Assembly (NCBI RefSeq): GCF_018139695.1 | Contig: NZ_JAGSOG010000047.1 | Span: 1-41,528 of the forward strand | Source: Actinospica durhamensis | Lineage (GTDB): Bacteria; Actinomycetota; Actinomycetes; Streptomycetales; Catenulisporaceae | DNA length: 41,528 nucleotides | Direction: 5' to 3' | Shown: positions 24,786 through 35,054 of the stretch, piece after piece | Layout of the letters: the number at the start of each line of letters is the position of its first letter | Numbering within the stretch: position 1 is the stretch's first letter | Translations under genes and position numbers: made by a program | Notes under the pieces: generated by a model | The model's database searches: none | What the model was told of the DNA's origin: nothing | The model's input: only the letters and a program-made list of their open reading frames with translations

Positions 24786-26066
24786 TCAGCCCTTCTTGAA
24801 CGCCTTGTTCGACGCCGCCGGCGGCCGCGCCTTCTTCCCGATCGCGGCGACCACGAAGATGGTGATCGCGTACGGCGCCATCTGCAGGAACGCACTCGGG
24901 ATGGGCGTGCCGAGCGGGGAGAGGAAGTACTGCAGCGAGATCGCGAAGCCGAACATCAGCGAGGCCGCGAACGCGCCGATCGGGGACCAGCGTCCGACGA
25001 TCAGGGCCGCGATGGCGATGTAGCCCTTGCCCACGCTCATGTCCTTGCCGAACTGCCCGGTGTTGCCGATGGTGAACCACACCCCGCCAAGGCCGGAGAG
25101 CAGGCCGGAGTAGAACAGGTTGCGGTAGCGCAGTCCCAGCACCTTGATGCCGACGGTGTCGGCGGCCAGCGGGTGCTCGCCGACCGCGCGGGTGCGCAGG
25201 CCCCAGCGGGTCTGGTAGAGCATGTACCACAGCAGCGGGACGATCAGGAACGCCGCGTAGAACACGATGTTCTGGTCGAACAGCTGCCCGATCACCGGAA
25301 TCGAGGCCAGGCCGGGGATGCGCCAGGTCTGGAACAGCGGCGGGTTGTTGTACTCGGCCTGGTTGGTGGCCATCAGCCGGTCGTAGAAGAACCCGGTCAG
25401 GCCCGAGGCCAGCACGTTGACCACGACGCCGAGCACGACCTGCTCGATCAGGTAGCGGTTGGCGAAGAAGGCCAGCAGCATGCTCATCGCCGCGCCCGCG
25501 GCCATGCCGGCCACCAGGCCCACCCAGACGTTCCCGGTCATCGAGGCGGTCAGCGCGGCGGTGAACGCGCCGGCCAGGAACTGCCCCTCCACCGCGATGT
25601 TGACCACGCCGGAACGCTCGGCCAGCAGCGCGCTCATCGAGCCGAGCACCAGCGGCACCGTGGCAAGCGCGGTCTGCAGCACGATGTTGGGCACCGGCAG
25701 CCCGGAGGACTGCCCGGCCGCCGCCCACACCAGGAAGGCCAGCACCATCGCGACGAAGTAGACCCCGGCGATCCAGCGCCGCGCCTTCTTGGTCACCGGC
25801 GCGAACGCGGTCACCAGCCCGCACCCGATGGCCAGGGCGCTGAGGCCGAGCGCGAAGCCCTGGGCCGGGAGCGAGAGCTGATACGTCCCGGGGTTCTGGC
25901 CGAATCCGAACAGCGTGCGCACGCCGGAGCCGGTGCGCGGGCCGAGGCCGAAGGCCCAGATCGCGAAGATGCCGACGGCGGCCTGCGCCAGCCCGGAGGT
26001 CAGCTTCGTGCGGTCCTTCGCCGTCTGCGCGATCTCGGCGTGCGGGGTGACGGTGGCGGTGGTCAC
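24786..26066 (-). CDS. Nucleoside ABC importer permease (second)
   Basis: This 426-residue inner-membrane permease belongs to the branched-chain/ribose (LivH/RbsC) superfamily, in the BmpB/NupQ-like nucleoside group. It has about ten hydrophobic helices and conserved segments such as SGVVNIAVEGQFLAGAF and RAVGEHPLAADTVGIKV, the latter a cytoplasmic coupling-loop motif. The basic C-terminus is KKARPPAASNKAFKKG. The GTG at 26066 overlaps the first permease by four bases (GTGA). Adjacent BMP-type binding protein, two permeases and a fused double ATPase are the hallmark of nucleoside importers, and cdd and deoA immediately follow. Confidence 0.9.
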   Translation of the reverse strand: MTTATVTPHAEIAQTAKDRTKLTSGLAQAAVGIFAIWAFGLGPRTGSGVRTLFGFGQNPGTYQLSLPAQGFALGLSALAIGCGLVTAFAPVTKKARRWIAGVYFVAMVLAFLVWAAAGQSSGLPVPNIVLQTALATVPLVLGSMSALLAERSGVVNIAVEGQFLAGAFTAALTASMTGNVWVGLVAGMAAGAAMSMLLAFFANRYLIEQVVLGVVVNVLASGLTGFFYDRLMATNQAEYNNPPLFQTWRIPGLASIPVIGQLFDQNIVFYAAFLIVPLLWYMLYQTRWGLRTRAVGEHPLAADTVGIKVLGLRYRNLFYSGLLSGLGGVWFTIGNTGQFGKDMSVGKGYIAIAALIVGRWSPIGAFAASLMFGFAISLQYFLSPLGTPIPSAFLQMAPYAITIFVVAAIGKKARPPAASNKAFKKG

Positions 26067-27379
26067 GCGGCGGCTCCAGCGATAGCGGCGTCGCGGGAAC
26101 GAAGCCGGAAGATCTCCTTGACCAGCTGCGGGGCGGAGACGAAGATCACGATCAGGGCCTCGATGACGCTGATGATGTCGGTGGAGATCCCGTCGTTCGC
26201 CTGCATCACCGAGGCGCCCGCCTGGAACGCGCCGTAGAGCAGGGCCGCCCAGACCACGCCCCAGGGCTTGGTCCGGCCGAGCAGCGCCACGGTGATCGCG
26301 TTGAAGCCGAGCCCGGCGTCGATGTTCGGGCTCAGCGAGTTGTTGTTGGGGTTGTTCAGGCCCAGCACCTGGGTCACCCCGATCAGGCCCATCAGGCCGC
26401 CGGAGATGACCATCGCCCAGATCTGCACCCGGCCCACGCTGATGCCGTTGGTCCGGGCCGCGGCCGGGTTCAGGCCCACCGCGCGGATCTCGAAGCCCAG
26501 CTTGGAGCGGCGGAAGAACCAGGCCACCAGGGCCGTGGCCACCAGCGCGAGCACGAGGCCGAAGTCGGTGTTGAGGGACGGGCCGAACAGGTGCGGCAGG
26601 ATCGCGTTCGGCCCGGCCGGCTTGGACAGCGACTGCCCCGCCTTGGTCGGGTCGTGGAACGCCGTGGTGGTCAGCAGATAGTTCGACAGGAAGAAGAACA
26701 TGATGTAGTTGAGCATGATCGTCACGACCACCTCGTGCGCCCCGCGCCTGGCCTTGAGCCAGCCGACCAGGGCGCCGAGCACCACGCCGCCGACGATACC
26801 GCCGAGCACCGCCACGATCAGCTGCAGCGCGCCGGGCAGGCCGGTCCAGGCGAAGGCCACGTAGGTGGTCAGGATCGCGCCGGAGATCGTCATGGCCTGG
26901 CCGCCGATGTTGAACATGCCGCCGCGGAAGGCCACCGTCACGGCCAGGCCGCCGAATATCAGCGGGGTGGCGTCCTCGAGCGTGCTGGTGATCGGCCCGA
27001 AGAACTGCGACGGGGTGCCGTGGACGAAGGCCGGGTTGAACACCGAGCCCTTGAACAGGTCCGCGTACCCGTTGGCCACGTCGTGCCAGGCGGTGTCGAA
27101 GAAGTCGGTCGGCCGGGAGAAGAAGTAGCCGAGCTGACCCATCGCCACCGGGTCGGAGACGATGATCAGGATCGCGCCAACCAGCAGGGCCAACAGGATC
27201 GCGAGCACCGTCACCAGCGGCGTGCTCTGCGCCGTGAAGACGTTGCGCACCAGCCGCCCCCAGTTGGAGGGCTCGGTGTCCGGGTTGTCGGGCTCGGCGG
27301 CCGTGTTCTCGGGCAGGGCGTCCGTGTTCTCGGGCAGGGCGTCCGGCTTCGGGGCGTCCTTGGGATCCTGGGTCGTCAC
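26063..27379 (-). CDS. Nucleoside ABC importer permease (first)
   Basis: This 438-residue permease is partner of the next gene product. Residues 1-40 are an acidic, Pro/Asn/Asp-rich cytoplasmic tail with a tandem ALPENTD-type repeat (DNA repeat within about 27304-27354). About nine to ten helices follow. [20 protein letters not shown] is the family motif equivalent to the SGVVNIAVEGQ segment of the other permease, and [20 protein letters not shown] is the coupling loop. It is translationally coupled at both ends: its GTG overlaps the ATPase stop and its stop overlaps the second permease start. Confidence 0.9.
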   Translation of the reverse strand: MTTQDPKDAPKPDALPENTDALPENTAAEPDNPDTEPSNWGRLVRNVFTAQSTPLVTVLAILLALLVGAILIIVSDPVAMGQLGYFFSRPTDFFDTAWHDVANGYADLFKGSVFNPAFVHGTPSQFFGPITSTLEDATPLIFGGLAVTVAFRGGMFNIGGQAMTISGAILTTYVAFAWTGLPGALQLIVAVLGGIVGGVVLGALVGWLKARRGAHEVVVTIMLNYIMFFFLSNYLLTTTAFHDPTKAGQSLSKPAGPNAILPHLFGPSLNTDFGLVLALVATALVAWFFRRSKLGFEIRAVGLNPAAARTNGISVGRVQIWAMVISGGLMGLIGVTQVLGLNNPNNNSLSPNIDAGLGFNAITVALLGRTKPWGVVWAALLYGAFQAGASVMQANDGISTDIISVIEALIVIFVSAPQLVKEIFRLRSRDAAIAGAAA

Positions 27380-28965
27380 GCGTCCTCACCGTCCGAGGGT
27401 TCCGTGGGGTTTTCCGTGCCGGACCCCGGGGCGGCGTCCGCCTCCCCGTCCGTCCGGGCGATACCGGCCATCAGCAGGCCGATCTGCTCGCGCGGGGTGT
27501 CCGGCGAAACGGTGTCCACGATCTTGCCGCGGTACATCACCGCGATCTTGTCCGAGAGCGCGATCACCTCGTCGAGCTCGGTGGAGACCACCACCACCGG
27601 GCGCCCGAGGTCGCGTTCGGCCACGATCCGCTTGTGGATGAACTCCATCGCGCCGACGTCCACGCCGCGGGTGGGCTGCGAAGCCACCAGCAGGTTCAGC
27701 GGCCGGGACATCTCCCGGGCCACCACCACCTTCTGCTGGTTTCCGCCGGAGAGCTTGCCGGCCGGGTGTCGCGGGTCGGCCGGGCGGATGTCGAACTCGG
27801 CGATGCGGTCCTTGGCGTTGCGCTCCACCTCGCCGAGGTCGACCGAAAGGCCGCGGCCGAAAGGCGCCCGGTGGTAGAGGTCGAGCACCAGGTTCTCGGC
27901 CACGGTGAACTCGCCCACCACGCCGTCGTGCCCGCGATCCTCCGGAATGAAGCCGACGCCCGCGTCGAGTACCGCGCGCGGATCGCGGCCGAGCAGTTCC
28001 TCGCCCTTGAGCTTGACCGAGCCGGACTCGACCGGGACGAGGCCCAAGATGGCGTCGGCGAGCTCGGACTGCCCGTTGCCCTGCACCCCGGCGATGCCGA
28101 GGATCTCGCCGCCGCGCACGGTGAACGAGACGTCGTCCACGGCCGCGTTCCCGTGTACGTCACGGATCGTCAGGCCGCTCACCACGAGGCCCTCGGCGCC
28201 CGGCGTCGACGGGGTCTTACTCACCGTCAGCTGCACCGAACGCCCCACCATCATGGCGGCGAGTTCGTCCTGGCTCATGGACGGATCGGCACTGCCGACC
28301 ACCTTGCCGTGCCGGATCACGGTGATCCGGTCGGCGATCGCCTTGACCTCGCCGAGCTTGTGGGTGATGAAGACGATGGACTTGCCGGCCTTGCGCAGCG
28401 CGTCCATGACCTTGAACAGGTCCTCGATCTCCTGCGGGGTGAGCACCGCGGTCGGCTCGTCCAGGATCAGCGTCTGCGCGTCCCGGACCAGGGCCTTGAC
28501 GATCTCGACGCGCTGCTGCACGCCCACCGCGAGGTCCTCGATCCGGGCGTCCGGGTCCACCGGGAGGCCGAACTGCTCGGAGATCTCCTTGACCTTGCGC
28601 CGCGCGGTGCGGTGGTCCAGGACGTTCAACGGGCCCTTGGCCGTGCCGAGCTGTGCCTCGTCGCCGAGGATAACGTTTTCCGCGACCGTGAAGACGGGGA
28701 CGAGCATGAAGTGCTGGTGCACCATGCCGATGCCGGCGGCGATGGCGTCGCGCGGTCCGGAGATCTTCCGGGGCTTGCCGTCCACCAGGATCTCGCCCTC
28801 GTCCGGCTGGTAGAGCCCGTACAGGACGTTCATCAGAGTGGACTTGCCCGCGCCGTTCTCCCCGAGGAGGCAGTGGATCTCCCCCGGCTCCACGGTCAGG
28901 TCGATGTGGTCGTTGGCGACCAGCGACCCGAACCGCTTGGTGATGGAGCGTAATTCCAGACGCAC
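27376..28965 (-). CDS. Nucleoside ABC importer ATPase (two fused domains)
   Basis: This 529-residue ATPase carries two tandem nucleotide-binding domains. The first is canonical: Walker [11 protein letters not shown]-loop [10 protein letters not shown], Walker [15 protein letters not shown], though its signature is degenerate ([15 protein letters not shown]). The second has a degenerate P-loop region [10 protein letters not shown] but a good signature [14 protein letters not shown]. This asymmetry is normal for RbsA/NupO-type importers of ribose and nucleosides. I prefer the GTG at 28965 ([12 protein letters not shown]); a GTG at 28986 is possible. It is separated from the binding-protein gene by a strong hairpin. 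Confidence 0.9.
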   Translation of the reverse strand: MRLELRSITKRFGSLVANDHIDLTVEPGEIHCLLGENGAGKSTLMNVLYGLYQPDEGEILVDGKPRKISGPRDAIAAGIGMVHQHFMLVPVFTVAENVILGDEAQLGTAKGPLNVLDHRTARRKVKEISEQFGLPVDPDARIEDLAVGVQQRVEIVKALVRDAQTLILDEPTAVLTPQEIEDLFKVMDALRKAGKSIVFITHKLGEVKAIADRITVIRHGKVVGSADPSMSQDELAAMMVGRSVQLTVSKTPSTPGAEGLVVSGLTIRDVHGNAAVDDVSFTVRGGEILGIAGVQGNGQSELADAILGLVPVESGSVKLKGEELLGRDPRAVLDAGVGFIPEDRGHDGVVGEFTVAENLVLDLYHRAPFGRGLSVDLGEVERNAKDRIAEFDIRPADPRHPAGKLSGGNQQKVVVAREMSRPLNLLVASQPTRGVDVGAMEFIHKRIVAERDLGRPVVVVSTELDEVIALSDKIAVMYRGKIVDTVSPDTPREQIGLLMAGIARTDGEADAAPGSGTENPTEPSDGEDA

Positions 28966-29016
28966 CGCTTCACCCGTCTCTCGCACTTCGGTCTACGTTG
29001 ACACAGAAAAACACAT

Positions 29017-29050
29017 CCGCCGGGTGCGCAACAGGCTGCGCACCCGGCGG
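29017..29050 (-). terminator. Hairpin after the nucleoside-binding lipoprotein gene
   Basis: A 14-bp perfect stem with a six-base loop is followed on the minus strand by GATGTGTTTTTC. It lies between the binding-protein gene and the rest of its operon. It is probably a partial terminator or mRNA 3'-end stabiliser that raises binding protein over transporter. Confidence 0.8.
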
Positions 29051-29068
29051 GGTGAGCGAGCGGCCGGA

Positions 29069-30160
29069 CTACGGGGTCGGCTGGCTCGTCGAGGTGATCT
29101 TGATGGTGCCGTTGATGATGCCCTGCTTCACCGTGTCGAGCTCGGTCTGCAGCGCGGTCGGCACCTTCGAGGCCCAGTCGTGGAACGGGGCGAGGCCGGT
29201 GCCGCCGTTGGCCAGCGTGCCGATGTACGAGGTCGAGGTGAACTTGCCGTCGAAGGCGTCGGTGACCGAGGTGTTCACCGCGGTGGCTATGCCCTTGGTG
29301 ACCGAGGTCAGGATCGAGGAGCAGTAGGTGGAGTTGGACAGGCAGCCGTCGTCGTCGACCCAGATCGCGTTCATCTTGCCGCCGCTGGCCGCCGCGGCCT
29401 GCAGCGCGCCGATGCCGGTGCCGCCGGCCACCGGGAAGACGATGTCCGCACCCTGGCTCTGGAAGGTCTGGGCGATCTGCTTGCCGCCGGCCTGGTCGCC
29501 GAAGGGGTTGGCCGAGGTGTCGAAGGTGCCCTGCTGGGTCTTCTCGTTCCAGCCGAGGACCTGCACGCTCGTGTGGTGCTGCGCGTTGTAGTACTGCACG
29601 CCCTCCCAGAAGCCGTCCATGTAGACGGTGACGGTCGGGTACTTGGCGCCGCCGAAGGTGGCCACCTTGCCGGTGTGGGTCATGCCCGCGGCGAAGTAGC
29701 CGCCGAGGAAGGCGCCCTGCGCGGTGTTGAACTGCAGGCCCTGGATGTGGCTGCCGGAGGAGGTGTTGTCCACGATCGCGTACTGCTGGCTCGTGTTCTT
29801 CTTCGCCGAGGCGGTGGTGGCGTCGGCCATCGCGAAGCCCACCGTGACGATGAACTTGCAGCCCTTGGACACCAGCGAGGAGATGTTGCTGGTGTAGTCG
29901 TTCTCCGTGTTCGACTGGACGTAGGAGACCGCGATCTTGCCGCCCGAGGCCTTGGCCGCGTCCTGCATTCCGGCCCACGACTCGGCATTGAACGAGTGGT
30001 CGTCGATGCCTCCGGTGTCGGTCACCATGCACGCACTCCACGCCGCGGCGGAGGCGGTACTACCGCTGCCGGACGAAGTCGAGACCGGCGCGGATCCACA
30101 CGCCGAGGCCGCGAGGCCGACCGCCGCGAGCGCGGCGCCGAGCTTGAGCGACTTCTTCAC
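29069..30160 (-). CDS. BMP-family nucleoside-binding lipoprotein
   Basis: This 363-residue surface lipoprotein is the substrate-binding component of the ABC importer. The signal peptide KKSLKLGAALAAVGLAASAC ends in a lipobox Cys (about residue 22), followed by a Ser-rich linker. The basic membrane protein (BMP/PnrA) fold begins with MVTDTGGIDDHSFNAESWAG, where DDHSFN is the nucleoside-binding motif. Further family motifs are VTVGFAMADAT, ATFGGAKYPTV and FPVAGGTGIGAL. PnrA-type proteins bind purine and pyrimidine nucleosides. The GTG at 30160 has a strong AGGAGG 7-8 bases upstream; longer in-frame ORFs lack a signal start. Confidence 0.92.
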   Translation of the reverse strand: MKKSLKLGAALAAVGLAASACGSAPVSTSSGSGSTASAAAWSACMVTDTGGIDDHSFNAESWAGMQDAAKASGGKIAVSYVQSNTENDYTSNISSLVSKGCKFIVTVGFAMADATTASAKKNTSQQYAIVDNTSSGSHIQGLQFNTAQGAFLGGYFAAGMTHTGKVATFGGAKYPTVTVYMDGFWEGVQYYNAQHHTSVQVLGWNEKTQQGTFDTSANPFGDQAGGKQIAQTFQSQGADIVFPVAGGTGIGALQAAAASGGKMNAIWVDDDGCLSNSTYCSSILTSVTKGIATAVNTSVTDAFDGKFTSTSYIGTLANGGTGLAPFHDWASKVPTALQTELDTVKQGIINGTIKITSTSQPTP

Positions 30161-30835
30161 TCTGATGCCTCCTGAGTACGGCCCAACGCCCCGGCCCGAG
30201 GGGGCTGTCGCACGACGCTGGGAAACCTGAGAGAAGTGTTGGCCGAGTCCGACCACGAGCAGAGGATAGATCCCAGGACCATTCGATTTGGGGGGTTCCT
30301 CCGGATGTGTACGGAACGAGATGGCTCCGGTGGAAAGTCGAGATGAATCCGTGATGCACAGCACGCTCCCGCGACGGATTTCACCACAACCCGCGAGCAT
30401 TCCTGCACGAATGGTGCCCTCGGAGGGCGCTCACGGCCTCGGCTCGGAAAACGTTACCAAGAGGTGTCTCGCACGGATAGCCCCGGAAGGCCGCACATGG
30501 CCGCCAGGCGTCGGATCGACCCGGTACTGCGGAATCGTGAATGCCCGTCAGAAGGGAGGTGGGCGAGGCGGGAGGTGCGGCCGGCGGTCAGTATGCGCGC
30601 ATCCACACCGAAATGCTCCGCATATGCGAGTTCGTCGATATGTGCCCAGGGAGAACCTTTGCCGCGGACCGCGCGCGGCCGATTCCGATGAATCGGTATA
30701 TAAGGGATGAATCAGTACAGAGATTCGGCGGCCCGACCGACTACCACGCGCGGGCCCCGTGCCCCGCGCCGCCTACCCGATCCCCCCGCACCCCCGTGCG
30801 GCCGTACTCGAAGAGCGGCCTTACTCGGCGCGCGC
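30161..30835. other. 675-bp gene-free region upstream of the nucleoside importer
   Basis: No open frame here has coding-like character. The stretch is less GC-rich than its neighbours. It holds a LacI-type half-palindrome (30446-30459), two perfect 10-base palindromes (ATGCGCGCAT at 30593-30602 and CGCATATGCG at 30619-30628), and a hairpin CCGATTC-CGAT-GAATCGG followed by an AT-rich TATATAAG around 30700. It should contain the promoter of the importer operon and perhaps a long leader. I cannot place the transcription start. Confidence 0.5.
30446..30459. promoter_or_regulatory. Possible LacI-family operator
   Basis: GGAAAACGTTACCA is centred on AACGTT. Its right half GTTACCA matches the half-site of many actinobacterial LacI-type operators (TGGTAACGTTACCA); the left half is degenerate. 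It lies about 290 bp upstream of the importer start. Confidence 0.25.
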
Positions 30836-32065
30836 TCAGCCCATCGCGAGTTCGGTGAAGAACCGCACGCCCACGCCGATCGCCGACTCGTCCGCGAGGA
30901 AGCTGGGCTGGTGCAGGTCGCGCTGCACCGTGTCGCCGGGGGTGCGCACCCCGAGGCGGACCATGGCGCCGGGGACGTGGCGCAGGTACCAGGAGAAGTC
31001 CTCGCCGCCAAGGGACTGCTCGATCGCGACGACGTTCTCCGGGCCGCACACCAGCCCGGCGGCCGTGCGCATGTCCTCGATCGTGGCCTCGTCGTTGACC
31101 ACCGGCGGCACCCCGCGCACGTAGTCCAGCTCCGTCTTCGCGCCGTAGACCGAGGCGATGGAGTCGACCAGCTCGAGCACCAGGTCGGGCGCGTCGGCCC
31201 AGGCCCGCTCGTCCATGCAGCGCACCGTCCCGTGCGCCTCGCCGGCCTGCGGGATCGCGTTCGGGGCCTGGCCCGCGTTGATCGAGCCCCACACCAGCGA
31301 GAGTCCGTGCCGCGGGTCCACCCGGCGCGAGAGCGCGGCGGGCAGTTCGGTGACCAGGTGCGCGAGCGCGTGTACGAGGTCCACCGTGAGCTGCGGGCGC
31401 GAGGTGTGCCCGCCCGGGCCGGACAGGCGCACCGCGAGCTTGTCGCAGGCGGCGGTGAGCGGGCCGATGCGCAGGCCCACCTTGCCCGCGTCCACCTTCG
31501 GGTCGCAGTGCAGCGACACGACCCGGCCGACGCCCTCGAGCGCGCCCGCCGCGACCATGTCCAGCGCGCCGCCGGGCATGGCCTCCTCGCTCGGCTGGAA
31601 GATCAGCCGCACCGGCGGCACCGCCGCGCCCCGGGCCGCCGCCTCGGCCAGCGCGAGCCCGGTGCCGAGCACCACGGTGGTGTGGATGTCGTGGCCGCAG
31701 GCATGCGAGACCCCGTCGCTGACCGAGCGGAAGGGCAGGCCGGGCGCCTCCTGGATGGGCAGCGCGTCGAGGTCGGCCCGGATGGCCAGGCGGCCGGGAA
31801 AGGAAAGGTGCCCCGGACCCTGGCCCGGGCGCGCGCCGATGTCGCAGATCAGGCCGGTCCCGGTGGGCAGCACCCGCGGCTCGAGCCCTGCCTCGCGCAG
31901 CCGCTCGGCCACCAGGGCCGTGCTGCGCTGTTCCTGGCGGGCGAGCTCCGGGTGGGCGTGCAGATCGCGGCGGATCTCGATGAGCTCGGCGATACGCGCG
32001 GGGGTCAGTGCGCTCGTGGAGTACACGGGCGCGGGGTGATACGGGACAGCAAGGTTCCTGACCAT
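30836..32065 (-). CDS. M20-family amidohydrolase (AmiA1/AmiB1-like)
   Basis: This 409-residue metal-dependent amidohydrolase belongs to peptidase family M20D. Motifs are RRDLHAHPELARQE at the start, AIRADLDALPIQE, the metal site HACGHDIHTTVVLG, FQPSEEAMPGGALDM, the dimerisation-domain GPGGHTSRP, and SLGGEDFSWYL. Family members hydrolyse N-acyl or indole-amide amino acids; the substrate here is unknown. M. tuberculosis has amiA1 and amiB1 beside deoD, so its presence in this neighbourhood is conserved. The ATG at 32065 has TACCGT six bases upstream. It is divergent from the Cys-rich peptide gene. Confidence 0.9.
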   Translation of the reverse strand: MVRNLAVPYHPAPVYSTSALTPARIAELIEIRRDLHAHPELARQEQRSTALVAERLREAGLEPRVLPTGTGLICDIGARPGQGPGHLSFPGRLAIRADLDALPIQEAPGLPFRSVSDGVSHACGHDIHTTVVLGTGLALAEAAARGAAVPPVRLIFQPSEEAMPGGALDMVAAGALEGVGRVVSLHCDPKVDAGKVGLRIGPLTAACDKLAVRLSGPGGHTSRPQLTVDLVHALAHLVTELPAALSRRVDPRHGLSLVWGSINAGQAPNAIPQAGEAHGTVRCMDERAWADAPDLVLELVDSIASVYGAKTELDYVRGVPPVVNDEATIEDMRTAAGLVCGPENVVAIEQSLGGEDFSWYLRHVPGAMVRLGVRTPGDTVQRDLHQPSFLADESAIGVGVRFFTELAMG

Positions 32066-32071
32066 TCCCCA

Positions 32072-32077
32072 ACGGTA
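32072..32077 (-). promoter_or_regulatory. -10 element, predicted leaderless amidohydrolase mRNA
   Basis: TACCGT on the minus strand fits TANNNT and ends six bases before the ATG at 32065. The GGGGA between them is too close for a ribosome site. Confidence 0.45.
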
Positions 32078-32182
32078 GACCCGTCAATCCCGTCTGCGAC
32101 GCGTTTTTGCTCCCAGTTGACCCCTCCGGGGGCCACAAATGATCCGACCGGACTATGCCGCGCCCGGGGCGCGCCACCGCAA

Positions 32183-32198
32183 TGCACCCTCGGGTGCA
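32183..32198. repeat. 16-base inverted repeat in a divergent promoter region
   Basis: TGCACCC and GGGTGCA flank a TC spacer. It lies between the amidohydrolase and the Cys-rich peptide genes and may be an operator or a small hairpin. Confidence 0.5.
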
Positions 32199-32221
32199 CC
32201 GAGTGCGCCCGGGTCACCGAG

Positions 32222-32265
32222 GGTAACGGATACGCAGGGCGGGAACGGACTATCCGTAACCGTTC
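32222..32265 (+). promoter_or_regulatory. Nested inverted repeats upstream of the Cys-rich peptide gene
   Basis: Arms GGTAACGGATA (32222-32232) and TATCCGTAACC (32251-32261) form an inverted repeat with one mismatch. Inside and overlapping are GAACGG...CCGTTC (32243-32248 and 32260-32265) and ACGGA-CTA-TCCGT. This dense symmetry, 20-60 bases before the gene, looks like a regulator-binding region; the regulator is unknown. Confidence 0.5.
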
Positions 32266-32287
32266 ACGCACACAAACGGGAGGGTTC

Positions 32288-32440
32288 ATGACGCAATCGA
32301 CCACACCGCAGGAGGCCGCCTGCGGCTGCACCGGTCGCGGTTGCAGCTGCAACCCGTGCCGCTGCAACCCCTGCGGCTGCGGCGCGCACAAGCAGGACGT
32401 CCGGATCGAGCGGGTACCCGAGCGCACCCCCGCGAGCTGA
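32288..32440 (+). CDS. Small Cys-rich peptide, possible metal-binding (metallothionein-like)
   Basis: This 50-residue protein has a compact central cluster of eight Cys. It consists of four CxC pairs (CGC, CSC, CRC, CGC) linked by TGRG and NP spacers, with two CNPC motifs and a nearby His. Flanking ends are polar and carry no Cys. There is no signal peptide or membrane helix. The start is well supported: GGGAGGG lies 4-5 bases before the ATG. The pattern suggests a Zn/Cu/Cd-binding or redox-active peptide, but it does not match the MymT or SmtA sequences I know. It is too short for routine gene callers. Confidence 0.72.
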   Translation: MTQSTTPQEAACGCTGRGCSCNPCRCNPCGCGAHKQDVRIERVPERTPAS

Positions 32441-32585
32441 CCCGCCCAGGCACGCCGTCTACCGCGGAGAGCGGCCTCCGGTCTGACCGGCGCTCGGACT
32501 CGGCTCCGCCGCGCCCCCGATCGCGCTGCTCTCCGCTCCATTCCCCTTGCCTCCGATTGCCCGGCCCCGGCCCCGGCGACGGGCC

Positions 32586-33338
32586 TCAGACGCTCGAGCC
32601 GGCGCCGGCCGCCGACCCGAAGGCCTGCTGCACCTTCGCGTCCGCCTGCTTGAACACCGCGATCGCCTGCTGCTGCGAGCTGCCCTCGATCTGCAGGAAG
32701 ATATAGCCGAGCTCGACCTGCCCGGCCTGGTCGATCGCCAGGTCCCCGTTGATCTGCACGCCGTTGTAGTCGCCGGACAGCCGCACCGCCGTCGACCCGG
32801 CCACGCCGAGGTTCACCGGCGTCATGGCGAGCTTGAGCGGCGCTCCCCCGGCGTTCACGGTCATGCTCTTGCAACTGGTCAGCGCGGCCTTGTCGCGCGC
32901 GTAGTCCGCGTGCAGGGTCGAGGCGGGCGCGGTCACCAGCGCCTCGCTCAGGAACGGCCCGAGCTGCCCGACCTGGTACGTCTCGGACTGCACCGTCCGG
33001 TCGCCCGCCGTGGTGGCGTTGAGCAGGCTGCTCAGCTCGGGGCAGCCGGTGACGGTCGATCCGCCGCCGCCACCGCCGGAGCTCGGGGGCGAGGAGGGCA
33101 CCGGCGTGTAGCTGGGCCCGAGATCCTGCTGCGAGAGCAAGGCCGCCTTCAGCTGCGACGCCGTCGGCTCACCGGCGGACAGACCCACTCCCGCCGCCGC
33201 CCCAGCGCCGGTGAACCCGGTGGTCAAGGTCGTACACAGCAGCCCGCAGGCCCCCGCCGCCAGCGTGAGCGTCGTCCACCGCGCGTGCGCGCCCGTGCCT
33301 CGTGCGCTTACCGAATGCGTGCGTGCCGGTCCTCGCAT
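32586..33338 (-). CDS. Secreted/anchored protein with PknH-like sensor domain
   Basis: This 250-residue protein has an N-terminal export segment (about residues 20-48, hydrophobic, Ala/Gly/Thr-rich). A short helix follows (QLKAALLSQQDLGPSYTPVP), then a Ser/Gly-rich linker and a globular domain with two Cys (TGCPELSSLL and ALTSCKSMTV) that may form a disulfide. The QDLGPSY...C...C pattern resembles extracellular PknH-type sensor domains of actinobacteria (inference, moderate). The ATG at 33338 has GGAGCG upstream. It lies upstream of, and in the opposite direction to, nothing obviously related. Confidence 0.68.
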   Translation of the reverse strand: MRGPARTHSVSARGTGAHARWTTLTLAAGACGLLCTTLTTGFTGAGAAAGVGLSAGEPTASQLKAALLSQQDLGPSYTPVPSSPPSSGGGGGGSTVTGCPELSSLLNATTAGDRTVQSETYQVGQLGPFLSEALVTAPASTLHADYARDKAALTSCKSMTVNAGGAPLKLAMTPVNLGVAGSTAVRLSGDYNGVQINGDLAIDQAGQVELGYIFLQIEGSSQQQAIAVFKQADAKVQQAFGSAAGAGSSV

Positions 33339-33470
33339 ACTGATCGCTCCAGACTGCCACCCGCGTGGGGCGCGGCTGCACCCCCTGCGGGCGGCTGACC
33401 GTGACAGCTGCGTGTCAACCTCACGCTAACACCGAAAAGACCAACCGGCCGCTGGGCGCATCAGCCCAGC

Positions 33471-35054
<1,584 letters not shown>

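Noticed and set aside
30161-30835. Purine or other known riboswitch in the importer leader
   Set aside because: I could not find the conserved core of a purine, preQ1 or other riboswitch. Only short unrelated hairpins are visible.
30541-30858. 105-codon open frame in the gap upstream of the importer
   Set aside because: It has no ribosome site or -10 at the start and has several rare codons (AGA, ATA, ATT). It runs into the 3' end of the amidohydrolase, and the translation resembles no family.
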